A DNA stretch of 64,000 nucleotides from Calamus simplicifolius (Eukaryota; Streptophyta; Magnoliopsida; Arecales; Arecaceae), in NCBI GenBank assembly GCA_900491605.1, contig UESW01003830.1, positions 1,287,782 to 1,351,781 of the forward strand, written 5' to 3'. A program made the position numbers and the translations under genes. The notes below the pieces were generated by a model that saw nothing but the letters and a program-made list of their open reading frames with translations, had not been told where the DNA came from and did no database searches. The stretch's first letter is position 1. Each line of letters begins with the position of its first letter. This document shows positions 23,740 to 35,557 of this stretch, piece by piece.

Positions 23740-24599
23740 TTTACAAGCTGGGGGAAACTGGGACCTCTCCCTAGTCCTCTAACATAATACTATCAACAGT
23801 ACCCCCTTCCATCAGGGAGCCTTCATCAGACATCAAACTGAACAGCCCAGTGGCCCTTCCGGCTCAATGATAGATACATCGGACAAGGATCTTGATCCCT
23901 GACCATCAGTATCTTCAACGACAGCCTCCAAGGAAGATCCATCACCCCCGATCATAATGTGACCTTACCAACACCAGGCCACCACCCTGGCCACAATGGG
24001 ATAGGTCGAGCCTGACTGGAGGTAATAAATTGAGCCCCCCTTTTTTCACCGAAGGAGCCTTGCCTTTCGCCTTCCGAATCACCGATTTGGGAAAAGACCT
24101 TGGAGACATGTATACCTCCGGTCTGGCCTACTTCAGGGAACCCAGAAAACCATCCCTACAATCCATAATGCCTTCAGCACCTGGATCCAAACCAAGTGAG
24201 GAAAATGAATTTTTAGTTAACACAGAAATATTCAGATTTGAGTCTCGGGAGCCCTCCTTCTCAGCTGACTGCAACACCTTATCAGCACCCCTCAAACCAG
24301 CACAGCCAGACAAAATCGGCATGCCCTCCTTCCCTGGAGAATTCCGTCCTTATTAATCCCAGATTGGCTCGGCACAGCTCCCAGATCTATCACCTCCTTA
24401 TGAGCTGAAGAGGACCTCCGACGAGCCACCTTAGACGGGGACATCCAGCCAACACACGATCCCTCAGTCCCAAGACGAAGCCCGCCCTTAGCAGACGGGG
24501 AAACAGAGCCATGGACTGCATTAGATGAAGAAGGTCATCTGGGACTTCCCCATCCCAGCAGACTGAGGATCTGAGGCAACCCTCCGCTGCCTGACTGCA

Positions 24600-25378
24600 G
24601 CAATCCACGGTCCAAACATATAATCAGAAGCATAGCCGTCCTCACCTGGCCACGCTGGAAGAGTGCAATGACCTCGCAGGTGCAGCGAACCACAATTCAA
24701 ACAAATCCCTGAAGATTTTCATAAGTGAATTGCTGCCAGAACCTCTGGTTGATTCCTTGAACCCGGGCTCCTGGACGAAGGGGGCGACTGAGATCAACAC
24801 GAAGACAAACCCGTGCGAAGGCTCCTCTGTTCTTCGCCAGGGTAGCAGCATCAGTGCAAACAAATTCACCCGCCGATGCCAGGATGGACTTGAGGAAATC
24901 CTCCTTCCAAAATTCTAGGGGAAGGTTCGGCAACCTTACCCAAATCAGTGCCGATGGAATGGAGTCCTCAGTTGGAGAGAATTCCGGCTGCCAAGCTTCG
25001 ATCCCAATCACCTGGCCGTTAATCACCCACGGCCGTTGCATCACCAGGTTACATGCTTCCGGAGATTCAAATCGGAAGACATGACACCTAAAAGCCAAGC
25101 TAACAGGGACGATATCCCCAGGAATTCCAACGCGCCGAAACTCCCTAATATATGCCTCAGCCGAACCCATTCTAGAAGGAGCGAGCTATGATGGCCGTCT
25201 GCTTCACCCGACCACCTCCGCTTCAAGCTCCTCCACCGAAAGCGTCACCATATCTGGAAATGAAGCTTCCAGCCTCGCCACTTCAGACGGCGAAGGAGAC
25301 GATGCTACCCAGAAGTATCCAGCATCTGCGGTCCTCTTTCCCGAAGCCCGGCCATCGATAGCCGCATCCGACGCCATT
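24600..25378 (-). pseudogene. LINE A ORF1 (DUF4283-type RNA-binding protein)
   Basis: Starts at ATG 25378 (MASDAAIDGRASGKR). After a stop near 25205 the frame resumes with YIREFRRVGIPGDI, VFRFESPEACNLVMQRPWVING, WVRLPNLPLEFW and FVCTDAATL (24697-25170), the DUF4283 fold of plant L1 ORF1 proteins. A zinc-knuckle-like CLNCGSLHLRGHC follows at about 24680. The protein would coat LINE RNA. The remaining tail to about 23800 is decayed. Confidence 0.78.
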
Positions 25379-25537
25379 AGAGCTAAGGGGACAGCAAAGA
25401 AGGGCTTATGCTGAGAAGGAGAGGCGATAAGATCACTGAAAAATCGAGAAGAAGGCTACGAAATCTGAATCTCACAGCACTTGCTTTTTAAGTTTCTCTT
25501 TTTTAATATTAAGACGTTATATTAATTATTCTATCAA

Positions 25538-25872
25538 GATGTTTGCGAGCTGCTGCCCCAGACTCATGGATTTTTGCAATGGTATTGTTTGATGTGATGG
25601 AATCGATGTTCTCGCCCTCTCTCCTCTCTCTCTCTCTCTCTAGCTTTTTATATCTTGAATTGGTAATGAATACTCCAGTATGATATTCTCTCTATTTAGA
25701 AAAGTTCAGAAAATTCCCCTTCACTTTAATTTCTTCGTGGATCCTTTCTCAGTTTTTCTATGCTTTAAGATTTGTGCTGCATGGCTGTTCTTTGTCTGAT
25801 CTTCGGCGTGTCAACTCGTTCCCGGCGATCCTTCCTTCCAGTCTGGTCATCCTATTGTGTTCTTCTGCTCCA
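25538..25872. other. Gap between head-to-head LINEs and 5' UTR of LINE B
   Basis: Only about 60-330 bases separate the 5' ends of the two LINEs. The stretch contains a CT microsatellite (25617-25641), which may belong to the LINE B 5' UTR. GATGTGA at 25591 and GATGTGA at 31391, right after the LINE B poly(A), might be a short target duplication, but the match stops after seven bases. Confidence 0.5.
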
Positions 25873-27580
25873 ATGGGTGCGATTGGGGAATTGCTACCCC
25901 AAAGGTACGGAGCAAAGGCCAGACATCTGGATTTGTTTGGGTATCGTCTTCTGTCGCCGACTGAGGTGACTGAGCTGGAAGGCCGCTTCCCTGAGGTGGT
26001 TCGCACCCTGTTGCGACGCTTGAGGAGAGTAGCATTTGCTGGAAGACGAAGGCCATCTTGGCCTGTACCTTTCAACGGTGGGTTCCGCCGGATGCGTTCA
26101 TCAGGAAGTTCCGGCAAGGGGGGTTTCTGATGACATCCAGCCGCTGAGCCTTGCTCATCGCTACCATATATTTCGGTTTGATGATCCAGCGTTGAAGGAA
26201 ATTGTGATTGGCCGTCCTTGGGTGGTTAACAGGCAGCCTGTCGCAATTGAAGAATGGCGGCCGAAGTTTGTTCCGGCTTTGGATGCGGTGTCCTCTGCCC
26301 TCCTTTGGGTGCGATTGCCATCACTCCCTGTTGAATTTTGGAATGAAGAGGTCTTGAAAGATATTTTGGCGCTGGTAGGAGAGTTTGTGTTCACTGATTC
26401 TGCCCTCGTTTGCTGTCCAGGGGGGATTCGCCAGAGCTTGTGTGCATGTGGATCTCTGGCGTCCTCTCCGGCTGGGTGTCAGAGTTTAGGGGATGGGTTT
26501 CCTCTTTTGGCAATAGTTCCAATTTGAACACTTGGAAGGCATCTGCCCAAGCTGTGATTCGATCCATCTCATGGGGCCCTGTACCCTGTCTTCCCCGTCT
26601 CCGGTGACTCAGAAGTCTTCGACCGGGCCTAGCTTTGGGCCTTGGATGTTGGCTACCCGCTGCCGTCAACCTCCGGGTCAGGTGCAGAGGGATGTTCCAT
26701 TGGCTCCTGGGTCTTCTCATGCCGTTCCTGAGCCTCCCTCATCTGGTTCTCTAAAGCCAGATAAGTTGGCTGACGACTGGCTGTCCCCTGCTAAGGTGGC
26801 TCGCTGGAGATCCATCAAGGTTGGAAAGTCCCCTGCCTGTGTGGTGTCGGCTCCTGCTCATGCTCCGGCTAGTTTGAAGTTGGGGCCTGGCCTTCCAGTT
26901 GGTGGCTTCAGTGATACAAGAGGCGTGCCAGTTGAAGGAGACTGTGCCGGTTTCAACAGTTCAGTGGAGACAAGAAGAGTGGAGTTCAGATGGATGGGTC
27001 TGAACTCCAGCTTGCTGTGATCCCTAAATTTAAGTCTAATAACCCATTTGCTATCCTGGGTGTGGGTAATTGGGAAGGTACGCCTTCAGCCCGATCGGAT
27101 GCCAATCCGGGTCCTTCTAAGCGTGCCCGACCGGAGGAGTCCCACCCTTTGTATGTCTTCTAGAAATGGAAAACGGAAAGGGAAAGACATTGCTTTGTTG
27201 GCTAAAGGGGCTAAGGAGAAGTTTAATCTAACTGCTACTCTGAACCCTGCTCGGGCTCCTACTGCTACTGCTAGTAGGTCTGAAAAGACATCCGCTGGTC
27301 AAGAGTCAGGCCGCGTTATAAGTGGGGTCAGTCTTCAATGGATGTGAATTGTAACCATGATGCGATTTTATCCACTCTCAAATCGGCAATCCAGGGTCAG
27401 CCCAAGGATTCCGGCCTCCCTATTGAGGGATCTCGGCCTGCTGAAGTTGTTTCTGAGGCAGCTATCCATCGGGCTGATAATCCTAGGATGGATTGTACTA
27501 TGGAGTCAGATGTGGGTGGCACCATGCCTTTGGGGCACCTTTTGATTCGGTTATGAGGGAAGATCAGGGTGGTATTCACT
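25873..27580 (+). pseudogene. LINE B ORF1
   Basis: From ATG 25873 (MGAIGELLPQRYGAK) through GYRLLSPTEVTELEGRFPEVV. The frame shifts at about 26060-26110 into the DUF4283 core IFRFDDPALKEIVIGRPWVV, ALLWVRLPSLPVEFWNEEV, FVFTDSALV (26036-26430). The Ser/Pro-rich tail runs to about 27580, just ahead of ORF2. At least two frame changes; no intact product. Confidence 0.75.
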
Positions 27581-27597
27581 TTTCCCCCCAATTATAA

Positions 27598-30500
27598 ATG
27601 AAAATTCTTATATGGAATGTTAGAGGAGCTCGAAAACTATCTTTTCGATCTCCTTTGCTAGATTGTTGCAGATTCATAATTTTGATATATGTATTTTAAT
27701 GGAAACCCAGTTATCGGGAGACAGCTTGGTTCGATTCCGGAGACAGGCTGCCAGTACTTGGTCTTCATATGCTGTAGAGTCCGAGGGTCTATCCGGTGGG
27801 ATCATTGCTTTTTGGTGCCACTCCTTGTTTCTGTAAACGCTTTTCATTAGTGTAAACAGCAGATAGCCCTTCTTGTATCTAAGGGGCTTCTGACCCCTGG
27901 CTCCTTTCGGGGGTGTATGCTAGCACTGATTTTAGGGAAAGGCGTGTTCTCTGGGCTGAGATGCTCTCCCTCATTAATCAGGGTATCCCGTCCATTTTGG
28001 CTGGTGACTGTAATTGTATCATTGCTGTAATGAAAAGAAAGGTGGCAGACGGGTTATCGATTCAGCAGATATCTCTGAGTTCAGATCGTTTATCTCTTTG
28101 TGGTTTGTTAGATCTGGGATTTTTGGAGCCCAATTTACCTGGTGTAATAATCATCAGGGTTGGCTCGTGTTTGGGAAAGGCTCGATAGAGCTCTGGCTAC
28201 TGTTCAGTGGACTCAGATGTTTCCCTCTGCCACTGTCACTCATCTATCCAGGATTGCGTCTATCACTGTCCTATTTTGATTTCCACTGATCCTGTTATTC
28301 ATCATCGGCGATAGTTTAGATTTGAGAAATTCTGGACCTCCTACCCTTCGACTCGTTCTATCATATCCCAGGTCTCGCACTTACCTATGAGAGGTAATGC
28401 CATTTACCATCTCTCTAGACGATTGGAGCTAGTCAGGCATCACCTTCTAGATGGAACATAATGGAGATTGGCAATTTAGTAAGGCAGATAGAGCAAGTTG
28501 AAGCTGACATAGCCCTTATCCAAGATAGGGAGGATCGGGAGGGCTGTCTCTCGGTTCTTGATCTTTCCTCTCTTCTCTCTATGCTTGCTCTTCACCACTC
28601 CCTTCTTCTGCAGCAGGAGTCTTATTGGAGACAGCGATCCAGGATCCAATGGATCCGAGAAGGAGACCGCAACACCAGATTTTTTCCACCAGGCTACTTT
28701 GAAGCGGGCTGCTAGCAGGATCCGAAGATTAGTTGATGAGGAGGGCAATCCCCAGGATGATCCTATCATTATCCGTGATCAGTTACTTCATTTCTTTCAG
28801 TTAGATGGACTGAGTCATCTGGTGTTGGGGCTCCTGTGTTCCGGGTTCCTCTTGCTAAGAGGTCTCTGATCATCAGAATGACCTTTTGACCAGACCAATC
28901 ATGGTTGAGGAGATTCGTATGGCTTTATGGACCTAGGGCCTGACAAGGCACCTGGCCCTGATGGTTTTTCGCCATTATTTTTTCGTCATTACTGGGACAT
29001 TGTTGGCTCGGAGGTTACTCAGGCTATTCAGAGTGCTTTTCTCTCCAAATCTATTCCTTCTGATTGGAATCACACACTTGTCACTCTTTTCGAAACGCTC
29101 TGATGCTTCTTCACCCCATCACTTTTGACTGATTAGTTGTGTACTACTCTATACAAGGTCTGTGCCCGCCTTCTTGTCTCCCGGATGCGTGTAGTGATTC
29201 CTCAGCTTATCTCTGCTGAACAAGGGGCCTTCATCAGAGGTTGGAGTATTTCCATAATGTTTCATTGCGCAGGAGTTCATGCATGATCTTCAGCGCGCCT
29301 CGGCCAACAGTGTCTTATGGCAGTCAAGCTTGATATGGAGCGTGCCTATGACAGATTGAGCTAGGTCTTTTTGCATCGGACTCTGATTGAGTTTGGCTTT
29401 CATGAGCTGTTCATTGACTGGATTATGGCCTACATCTTGAAGCCATCCTTCTCTCTGATTATTAATGGTATGCAGACCAGTTTCTTCCATTCTTCTGTGG
29501 GGCTGAGACAGGGATGCCCCTTATCCTTTCTATTCGTCCTGGCTGTGGATGATCTCTCCCATGCTTTTCATCAGGCGCAGCAGGACGGCCGCATTGCTCC
29601 TTTCTGGCTGGACCTTTGGGACCCCCTGTTTCCCACCTTCTTTTTGGACGACTGTATTCTTCTGGGCTAGGCGTCTCTTCATAATGCTGCTAGTTATGCT
29701 TCTCTTATTCAGTGCTACTGTCATGCTTCGGGGCAGAAGGTCAACTTACAAAAGTCAGCCCTATATTTTAGCCCAAGACTCCCAGCTCTATACGGAGTTC
29801 ATCTTTAGGCCTGGGATTTGATTTGCACGCCCTTGCATGAAGGTGGTCTTGGTATTCAATCCCTGCTTGTGAGGAGAGATGCTTTGATGGCGAGGCATGC
29901 TTCCAAGTTTATCCTTGATCCTCACTGTTTCTGGAGCTCCTTCATGCGAGCTAGATATGGAGATTGGTATCCTGTTATGGACCCTCAGCTGACTCGACGT
30001 ATTCTTTCTTTTGGAAAGAGGTGTGTCATCATGCTCCGTCTATTCTGAGCAATATATCGTGGATGATTGGTGATGGTTACTTGGTCGATGTTGTTAGGAT
30101 AGATGGATTTCTGATCTTCCCTTGTCTTGTTGGCCATCTTTATTAGCATGGATATTCCGCTGCATATGAGGGTGAAGGATCTTATCATTCAGGATCTCTC
30201 CTCCTGATACCCCTATGGTGACCAGTTTATTCGGGGAGGAGCTTGCTCGGTGGATCCTTTCTATTCCTCTCACATTGGGTCACATTCCTAACATGAGGTT
30301 ATGGAGGAGATCTTGTTTTTCTAGAGCCTCCATTAGGGATCTTATTAAGGATTATAGACCTCAGCCCTAGGATATGGAAGCTCTCTGTTCATCCCAGGGT
30401 CCAATTATTCATATGGAAGATTTTGTGGGGCTGTCTTCTTTCTTGTTCTATGTTATCGAGAAGGGGTCTTCATATTGAGGCGATTTATCCGTTGTGTGGG

Positions 30501-31356
30501 CAGAAAGAGGAGACTATTGATCATGCCATTTTTACCTGTCCTATATTGAGCGGGATATGATGAGGATGAGTTATGACTGCAGAGTGGATGATTCTGGTTC
30601 TTCGTGCTCCCCCTTCCTTGATGCTCTTTGGAGGACCACTAGATAGCGTAGCGCCCTTTGGGTTATTATTGCCTATCAGATCTGGCTATCGCGGAACATT
30701 ATCTTTACTGATGAGACTACTTCCCTTCATATTAGAGCGAAGGTCAGATCTATGGTTGCTGAAAGTGCTCTTCTTCTCAATGGTTTGATTCTTACAATCC
30801 TGGCCACTGGGGCTCCCCTGCTGTTTCGGCAGCGAACCTATACGGTTTATATCTCTTGGGAACCCCCTCCTCGAGGTTTGTAAAAATCAACTTTGATGGA
30901 AGCATTCATGGTAGACTTGCTGGGTCTGGTTTTATTATTCGGGGGACTGATGGAGCTTTGCTGGCGCTGGTGGCTTTGGCTTCCTTGACTCTTCTGTCCC
31001 CATGGCTGAGCTTTATGCAGTGTGGGCTGTATCTCCCATGCTGTTAGGAGCTTCATGCGCAATGCCTGTTTATTGAGGGAGATTCTCTCTCTGTTATTCG
31101 GTGGATTCGTATGGATTTTATGATTATGCACCCACCAACCCTATTCTCAGTGATATTCAGGCTTCTCTGCGGGATGTCCACAGTGTCCACATCCGGCACA
31201 TATCAGGAAGCTAATTCTGCGGCAGATTGGGTGGCGGCTGCTGTAGCCCATCACGATGGATTCTGGATATGGAAGCAGGGCAACCCCTGTCCTTCTGCTC
31301 TTAAGCAGATATTGTACTTTGACTTTTCTGGGCTGAATCGCACGAGGCTTGTGTGA
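27598..31356 (+). pseudogene. LINE B ORF2: endonuclease, RT, RNase H
   Basis: Begins MKILIWNVRGARKLSFRSPL at 27598. Endonuclease pieces are YASTDFRERRVLWAEML...ILAGDCNCI (27913-28040) and FTWCNNHQG (28130). RT pieces include GLRQGCPLS at 29498 and FLDD (29640) where FADD is expected, so a catalytic-box Ala is replaced by Leu. The RNase H start KINFDGSIHGRLAGSGFIIRG is at 30886-30950 and its end near 31250. Many frameshifts. The product would have been the retrotransposition enzyme. Confidence 0.83.
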
Positions 31357-31487
31357 TCACCCGTGTGTACCAAAAAAAAAAAAAAAAAAAGATGTGAAAG
31401 TGCAACGGCTTGATCAGAAGCTGTCCTAAACTAATGAAGCAACCCTCAGAATATGTCAAATCATAATATGATTTAGGCAAGCTCTAA

Positions 31488-31936
31488 TGCTCTATTTGGA
31501 TGGAGAAAAAAGTGAAAAAAAAGAAAATTGAGAGAAAGAAAAATGAAAGAAAAAAAATTGAAGAGAAAATATTTTCTCTCCTTCTGTTTGGATGAGCGGA
31601 AGGAAATAGAGAGGAGAAAAAGTTAATAATTTACAATGACAATAATATCCTTATTATAGATGATTAAAAAATACATCAGTTATTTTTTTGGAAGGATCAA
31701 TATTGAATGAAAAAAAAATGAAAGAGCACTTTTGAGTTTTCTCTCCGAAATCTCTCCGATTTCGGAGAGAAAACTTTTATGTGGAGCCCTCCACTTTTTT
31801 TCCCTCTGTTTTTTTCCTCTAGTTTTCTTTCCTCCCTACTTTTCTCTCCATCCAAATAAGGTAAATTTCATTTTCTCTCCTATTTTTTCTCCTAGTTTTC
31901 TTTCCTTCCTAGTTTTCTCTCCATCTAAACATAGAG
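31488..31936. mobile_element. MITE, Tourist-like (PIF/Harbinger type) candidate
   Basis: Inverted ends: left TGCTCTATTTGGATGGAGA, right read backwards CTCTATGTTTAGATGGAGA, flanked by TAA on both sides (31485-31487 and 31937-31939), the trinucleotide target typical of PIF/Harbinger. The ends are purine-rich left and pyrimidine-rich right, so the element can fold on itself. A second weaker inverted end at 31850-31865 suggests an internal duplication. A short palindrome (CTCCGAAATC/GATTTCGGAG) lies near 31743-31772. No ORF. Confidence 0.65.
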
Positions 31937-32196
31937 TAAATACAATTATTTTTTAGATAATAATGTTATGTTTCATTTCCATTTGAGCAAGGAAAAGGCT
32001 AATAACTGCTTGTCTATATATTATTTTTAGGATAATATAATTTTATGCACATTATTATTTTATGCAATACTGTGGCTGAAAGTTATTTTAGTTTTAAGAA
32101 ATTATGTTAAATTATCACTTTCAATCATCTAGTGATGTACGTACGAACATGTAAGATAAAGTCTTGAATTATTTTCCACTTAAGCATAGCTATTGA

Positions 32197-33359
32197 TGTG
32201 GCTGGTGCAGCCACAAGGGCAAGTTCGACAAAACATTAGTGCAACCCTGGCATCTCCAAGCCCGCCGAGTTGGCCCCGACCATTCCTGATCGGCCCCGCT
32301 CGGCCCTGACGTCTCCAAGACCGCTGAGTCGGCCCAGACCATTCCTTGTCGGCCCCGCTCAGTCCCGACGTCTCTAAGACCGCCGAGTCGGCCCCGACCA
32401 TTCCTGGTCGGCCCCGCTCGGCCTCGGCGTCTTCAAGCCCGCTGAGTCGGCCTCGACCATTCCTGGTCGGCCCCGCTTGGTCCCGGCATCCCCAAGCCTA
32501 CCGAGTCGGCCCCGACCATTCCTGGTCGGCCCCGCTTGGCCCCGGCGTCCCCAAGCCCACCGAGTCGGCCCTGACCATTTCTGGTCGGCTCCGACCATTC
32601 CTGGTCGGCCCCGCTCGGTCCCGATGTCTCCAAGCCCACCGTTATCCCCGATCATTCCTGGTCGGCCCCGCTCGGCCCCGGCATCTTCAAGCCCACCTAG
32701 TCGGCCCCGATCGGCCCCGGCGTCTCCAAGCCCGCCGAAATGGCCCCGACCATTCCTGGTCGGCCCCGATCGGCATCTCCAAGCCCGCCGAGTCGGCCCC
32801 GACCATTCCTGGTCAGCCCCGATCAGCTCCGGCATCTCCAAGCCCACCGAGTCAGCCCCGACCATCCCTGGTCGGCCCCGCTTGGCCCTGGCATCTCTAA
32901 GCCTACCGAGTCAGCCCCGATCCGGCACCTCCTGGTTGGTAGAGTTGGCCCCTACCATCCCTGGTTGGCCCAGCTCAGCCTCGGCACCCTCAGGAGAGTC
33001 AAGGCGCCCCCGATTTCTTCAAGTTATCCCCAGTACAGCCCTGGCGGTTCAGGCCGCCACCTTTCTGACCTGCGCCACCTGACAACACCAGATCCAACTA
33101 CCCACTGGCCATGCCGCTGATGGGACTGGACCAAACTACCTGATAGCCCCACTGGCTGATGGGACGTAGCCCACCAATCACCATTTTTCTCCTCTCTGAT
33201 GGGACAGAACCCACCAACCGACCCAGATTCATGCAACCCCCAAGAACTCTGCGGACATTCCTTTTTCACGGAATCCCACATGGTCATGCAAGTGTCAACC
33301 CCCTATAAAAAGGTGAATTCACTCAATAATCAGGTACGCCAAAAAACTTAGAGACTTGC
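32197..33359 (+). repeat. 5' LTR of element B (truncated by a Copia LTR)
   Basis: Starts TGTGGCTGGTGCAGCCACAAG, parallel to 50385, and follows it through the 60-bp array, the TATA box (TATAAAAA at 33304-33311) and CTTAGAGACTTGC. It then breaks at 33359, where the right copy continues for another 230 bases or so. The U5 part and the PBS are therefore missing here. Confidence 0.85.
32240..32935. repeat. About 60-bp tandem repeats in the element B 5' LTR
   Basis: Units combine GCCCCGACCATTCCTGGTCG, GCCCCGCTCGGCCCCGGC and GTCTCCAAGCCCGCCGAGTC. GACCATTCCTGGTC is a near-palindrome. Long proline/arginine-rich open frames across it are by-products of the repeat. Confidence 0.88.
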
Positions 33360-35041
33360 TGTTGGGGAGATTGTTGAGAAATTATTGCCCCAATTTTATT
33401 GATTTTGATGATTACCAAAAGCCATGAGTATATTAAAAGATGCAATGAATTTATTTACATGAGCAATGAATTTATTTCTCATAATCAATGAGTATGTTAA
33501 GTATGACTATAATCAATTGGAAAGTAGCTTCAAGCTCCATGTTTAAGCTTTCAAAAAGAAATTTTTATACTTCATATTTCAATCAATGAGTTTTTGGAAC
33601 ATATCTTGAATTGATTCTTAATGTCAAATTTATTATATTCAAGTCAAAAATTAATTTAAAATTAATCTGGAACGAATTTCAAAGTCAATCAGAAAATTCT
33701 CTAATTTTTGATACGTTCCGGAGCCGACTCTAGAGTTTCAGAGTCGACTCCACTCAGTATACAGAGATTCCTAATTTTCTCGAGTCGACCCCTGTGATTT
33801 CAAGAGTCGACCCTCGATATTGTCGAGCCGACTCCACGACTGTAAGAGTCGACTCTACTCAGACTCCAGAGAGTTATTTTTCTGAGCACTTCTCGAGTCG
33901 ACCCCTTGCTTTTCATGAGTCGACCCCCAACTGTCAGGAGCCGACACCTTATTTTTCTTGAGTCGACCCCTTAACTATCTGAATGTTTCTATTTTTGGCA
34001 TCGCGTCTTCGAGCCGACTCGCCTAAAGTTGGAGCCGACTCCAACAAATCTGGGCGTGACTTTTTCTGTATGCCAACTCAGCGCCAACGGTAATATTTTT
34101 CAATAACGGCTATATTTCTTTGTTTCTAACGGCTATATTTTTGCAGAGTCTATAAATAGAGAGGCCATTTTCAAATCAAAAGATATACATATATAGATTA
34201 AGAGAGAGAAAAAAAAAGAAAAATCTTTCAGAATGAGGAAAAATAGAGCGTCATTTGAAAAATCCGAGATTCAAAAATAGAGTGAAAGAGAAGGAGTGAA
34301 ATCAAAGAAGACTTCATCTGTGCTCAAGTTCATCAATCCAAGAAAGTCTAGAAGAAAATCCAAGAGCCATTCAAGATCAAATCAAGGGATTTTCAACATT
34401 CAAAGAAAGGGAGAATAAGTTCAAATTAACTCCAACATTCAATCCGTGAAGAATCTGAGCTGAGGCCCGATTCCACACTTCAAAGGAGTTGAGGAAAAGA
34501 AGAAAAGAAGAAAAGTCTGCACTCAAATCGAATCTAAACAGGCCCTTCTAAACTTTGCTTTTATTTTAAAATATCTGCTCAAAAGGAGCTATTTTGTACT
34601 AAACTCATATTTTTATCTTGTTGTTTGCTAATTCAATCAGTGGATTGAATTAGTGGAGGTAGTTTACCTCGGCACAAGCTAAGGATAGCTTGTGTGTTGG
34701 GTTTTGTGCTGGTGAGCCCATGTAAAACCGGCTGGGTTCGTTGTGATCTCGGGAAAACAACAAGTTTGGGTTGTGAGCTTGTAAAACAACTCGACTGTAA
34801 TCGAGGAGATTATAGTGTGGACCCAAGTGGAGCTTGGGAGTGGACGTAGGTGTTGGATACACCAAACCGCTATAAAATTTTTGTGTTTTCCGTGTTTATT
34901 TGTCTCTCTCTCTCTTGCTATTGTGCTTTAACTTGAATTAATTGTGTATATCCTCTCATCAATAGTTTAAATTGTTTTAAAAGGCTTAATTTTTAAAGTA
35001 CCCAATTCACCCCCCCTCTTGGGTTGCCATCTGGGCCAACA
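33360..35041 (+). repeat. Copia (SIRE/Maximus-like) LTR without internal region
   Basis: TGTTGGGGAGATTG at 33360 to CTGGGCCAACA at 35041, with TGTTGG...CCAACA ends and the CACCCCCCCTCTTGGGTTG tail common in SIRE-type LTRs. A TATA box (TATAAATA) lies at 34151-34158. It carries many GAGTCGACTC/GAGCCGACTC motifs at 33720-34050. No PBS or pol follows, so it resembles a solo LTR. However, the flanks (CTTGC and GACAT) are not duplicated and belong to two different elements, so it marks a rearrangement junction. Confidence 0.82.
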
Positions 35042-35557
35042 GACATCAAACCGGATCTTCCCAAGATCGCATTGTAAGGCAACCAGAGCTTGGTCACCAG
35101 GAAATCTGCATACACAGTGGCAACGGAAGGCTAGGTTCCTGCTCGGACCGTCAAGGTCACGACCCCTCTGGGGTAATTACATCGCCGGTGAACCCCATTA
35201 GGGTGGAGTCCACCGCTAAGAGATTCTCCATGAGAAGTTTCATCTTCACAAACATATCGAGGTACAAAACGTTGACGGAGCTTCCACTATCAATGAGAAT
35301 TCGGCTTACATCATAGTTGTTCAAATTAAGAGATACAACTAGCGCATCATCGTGCGAGAACTGTATTCCCTGGAAGTCATCGTTGGAGAAAGAGAGCTCG
35401 TCAGTTCATGCTTTCTTCGGCGCCGAACCTTCTTCATCGTCCCTCTCGCCTGAATGACCACCGACTGCCTCAATCACATTAATATGGCCAACGACCGAAG
35501 GATTTGGGGGAGGAAGAGGTTGCTGCTGGGGCTCAGGTCGGCAATCGCCCCCGTTTC
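35042..35557 (-). pseudogene. A-minus protease fragment
   Basis: Minus-strand translation gives LIDSGSSVNVLY (about 35280-35315), the aspartic protease active site, and YNAILGRSGL (about 35050-35085), the conserved C-terminal protease motif. The frame is cut by the Copia LTR at 35041. The protease would mature the Gag-Pol polyprotein. Confidence 0.8.

Larger units (their letters stand above)
19564..25515 (-). mobile_element. L1-type LINE, copy A, near full length but decayed
   Basis: ORF1 and ORF2 lie in order on the minus strand and end in ...TGTGATC...GTACC plus an A-rich tail (T-run at 19613-19620). The flanks share GTTATA(TATA)TTAATTATTCTATCAA at 19538-19563 and 25516-25537, a target duplication of about 22-26 bp differing by a 4-bp indel, which fits target-primed insertion. 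Frameshifts and stops cut both ORFs. It is the same family as the plus-strand copy starting near 25600. Confidence 0.88.
25600..31390 (+). mobile_element. L1-type LINE, copy B, decayed, with poly(A) tail
   Basis: ORF1 from 25873, ORF2 from 27598, a 3' end TGTGATCACCCGTGTGTACC and an A-run of about 19 at 31372-31390. Translation and 3' end match copy A (FTWCNNHQG, YASTDFRERRVLWAEMLSL, RPWVVNRQPVAIEEWRP). Frames are broken many times. The 5' edge is approximate because no convincing target duplication was found. Confidence 0.85.

Noticed and set aside
25591..31400. GATGTGA at both ends of LINE B as a target duplication
   Set aside because: Only seven bases match and the 5' edge is not independently known; kept as a hint, not a feature.
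32346..33082. Long proline/arginine/serine-rich frames on both strands (also 50596-51673)
   Set aside because: Same 60-bp LTR array in each case; coding-like only by composition.
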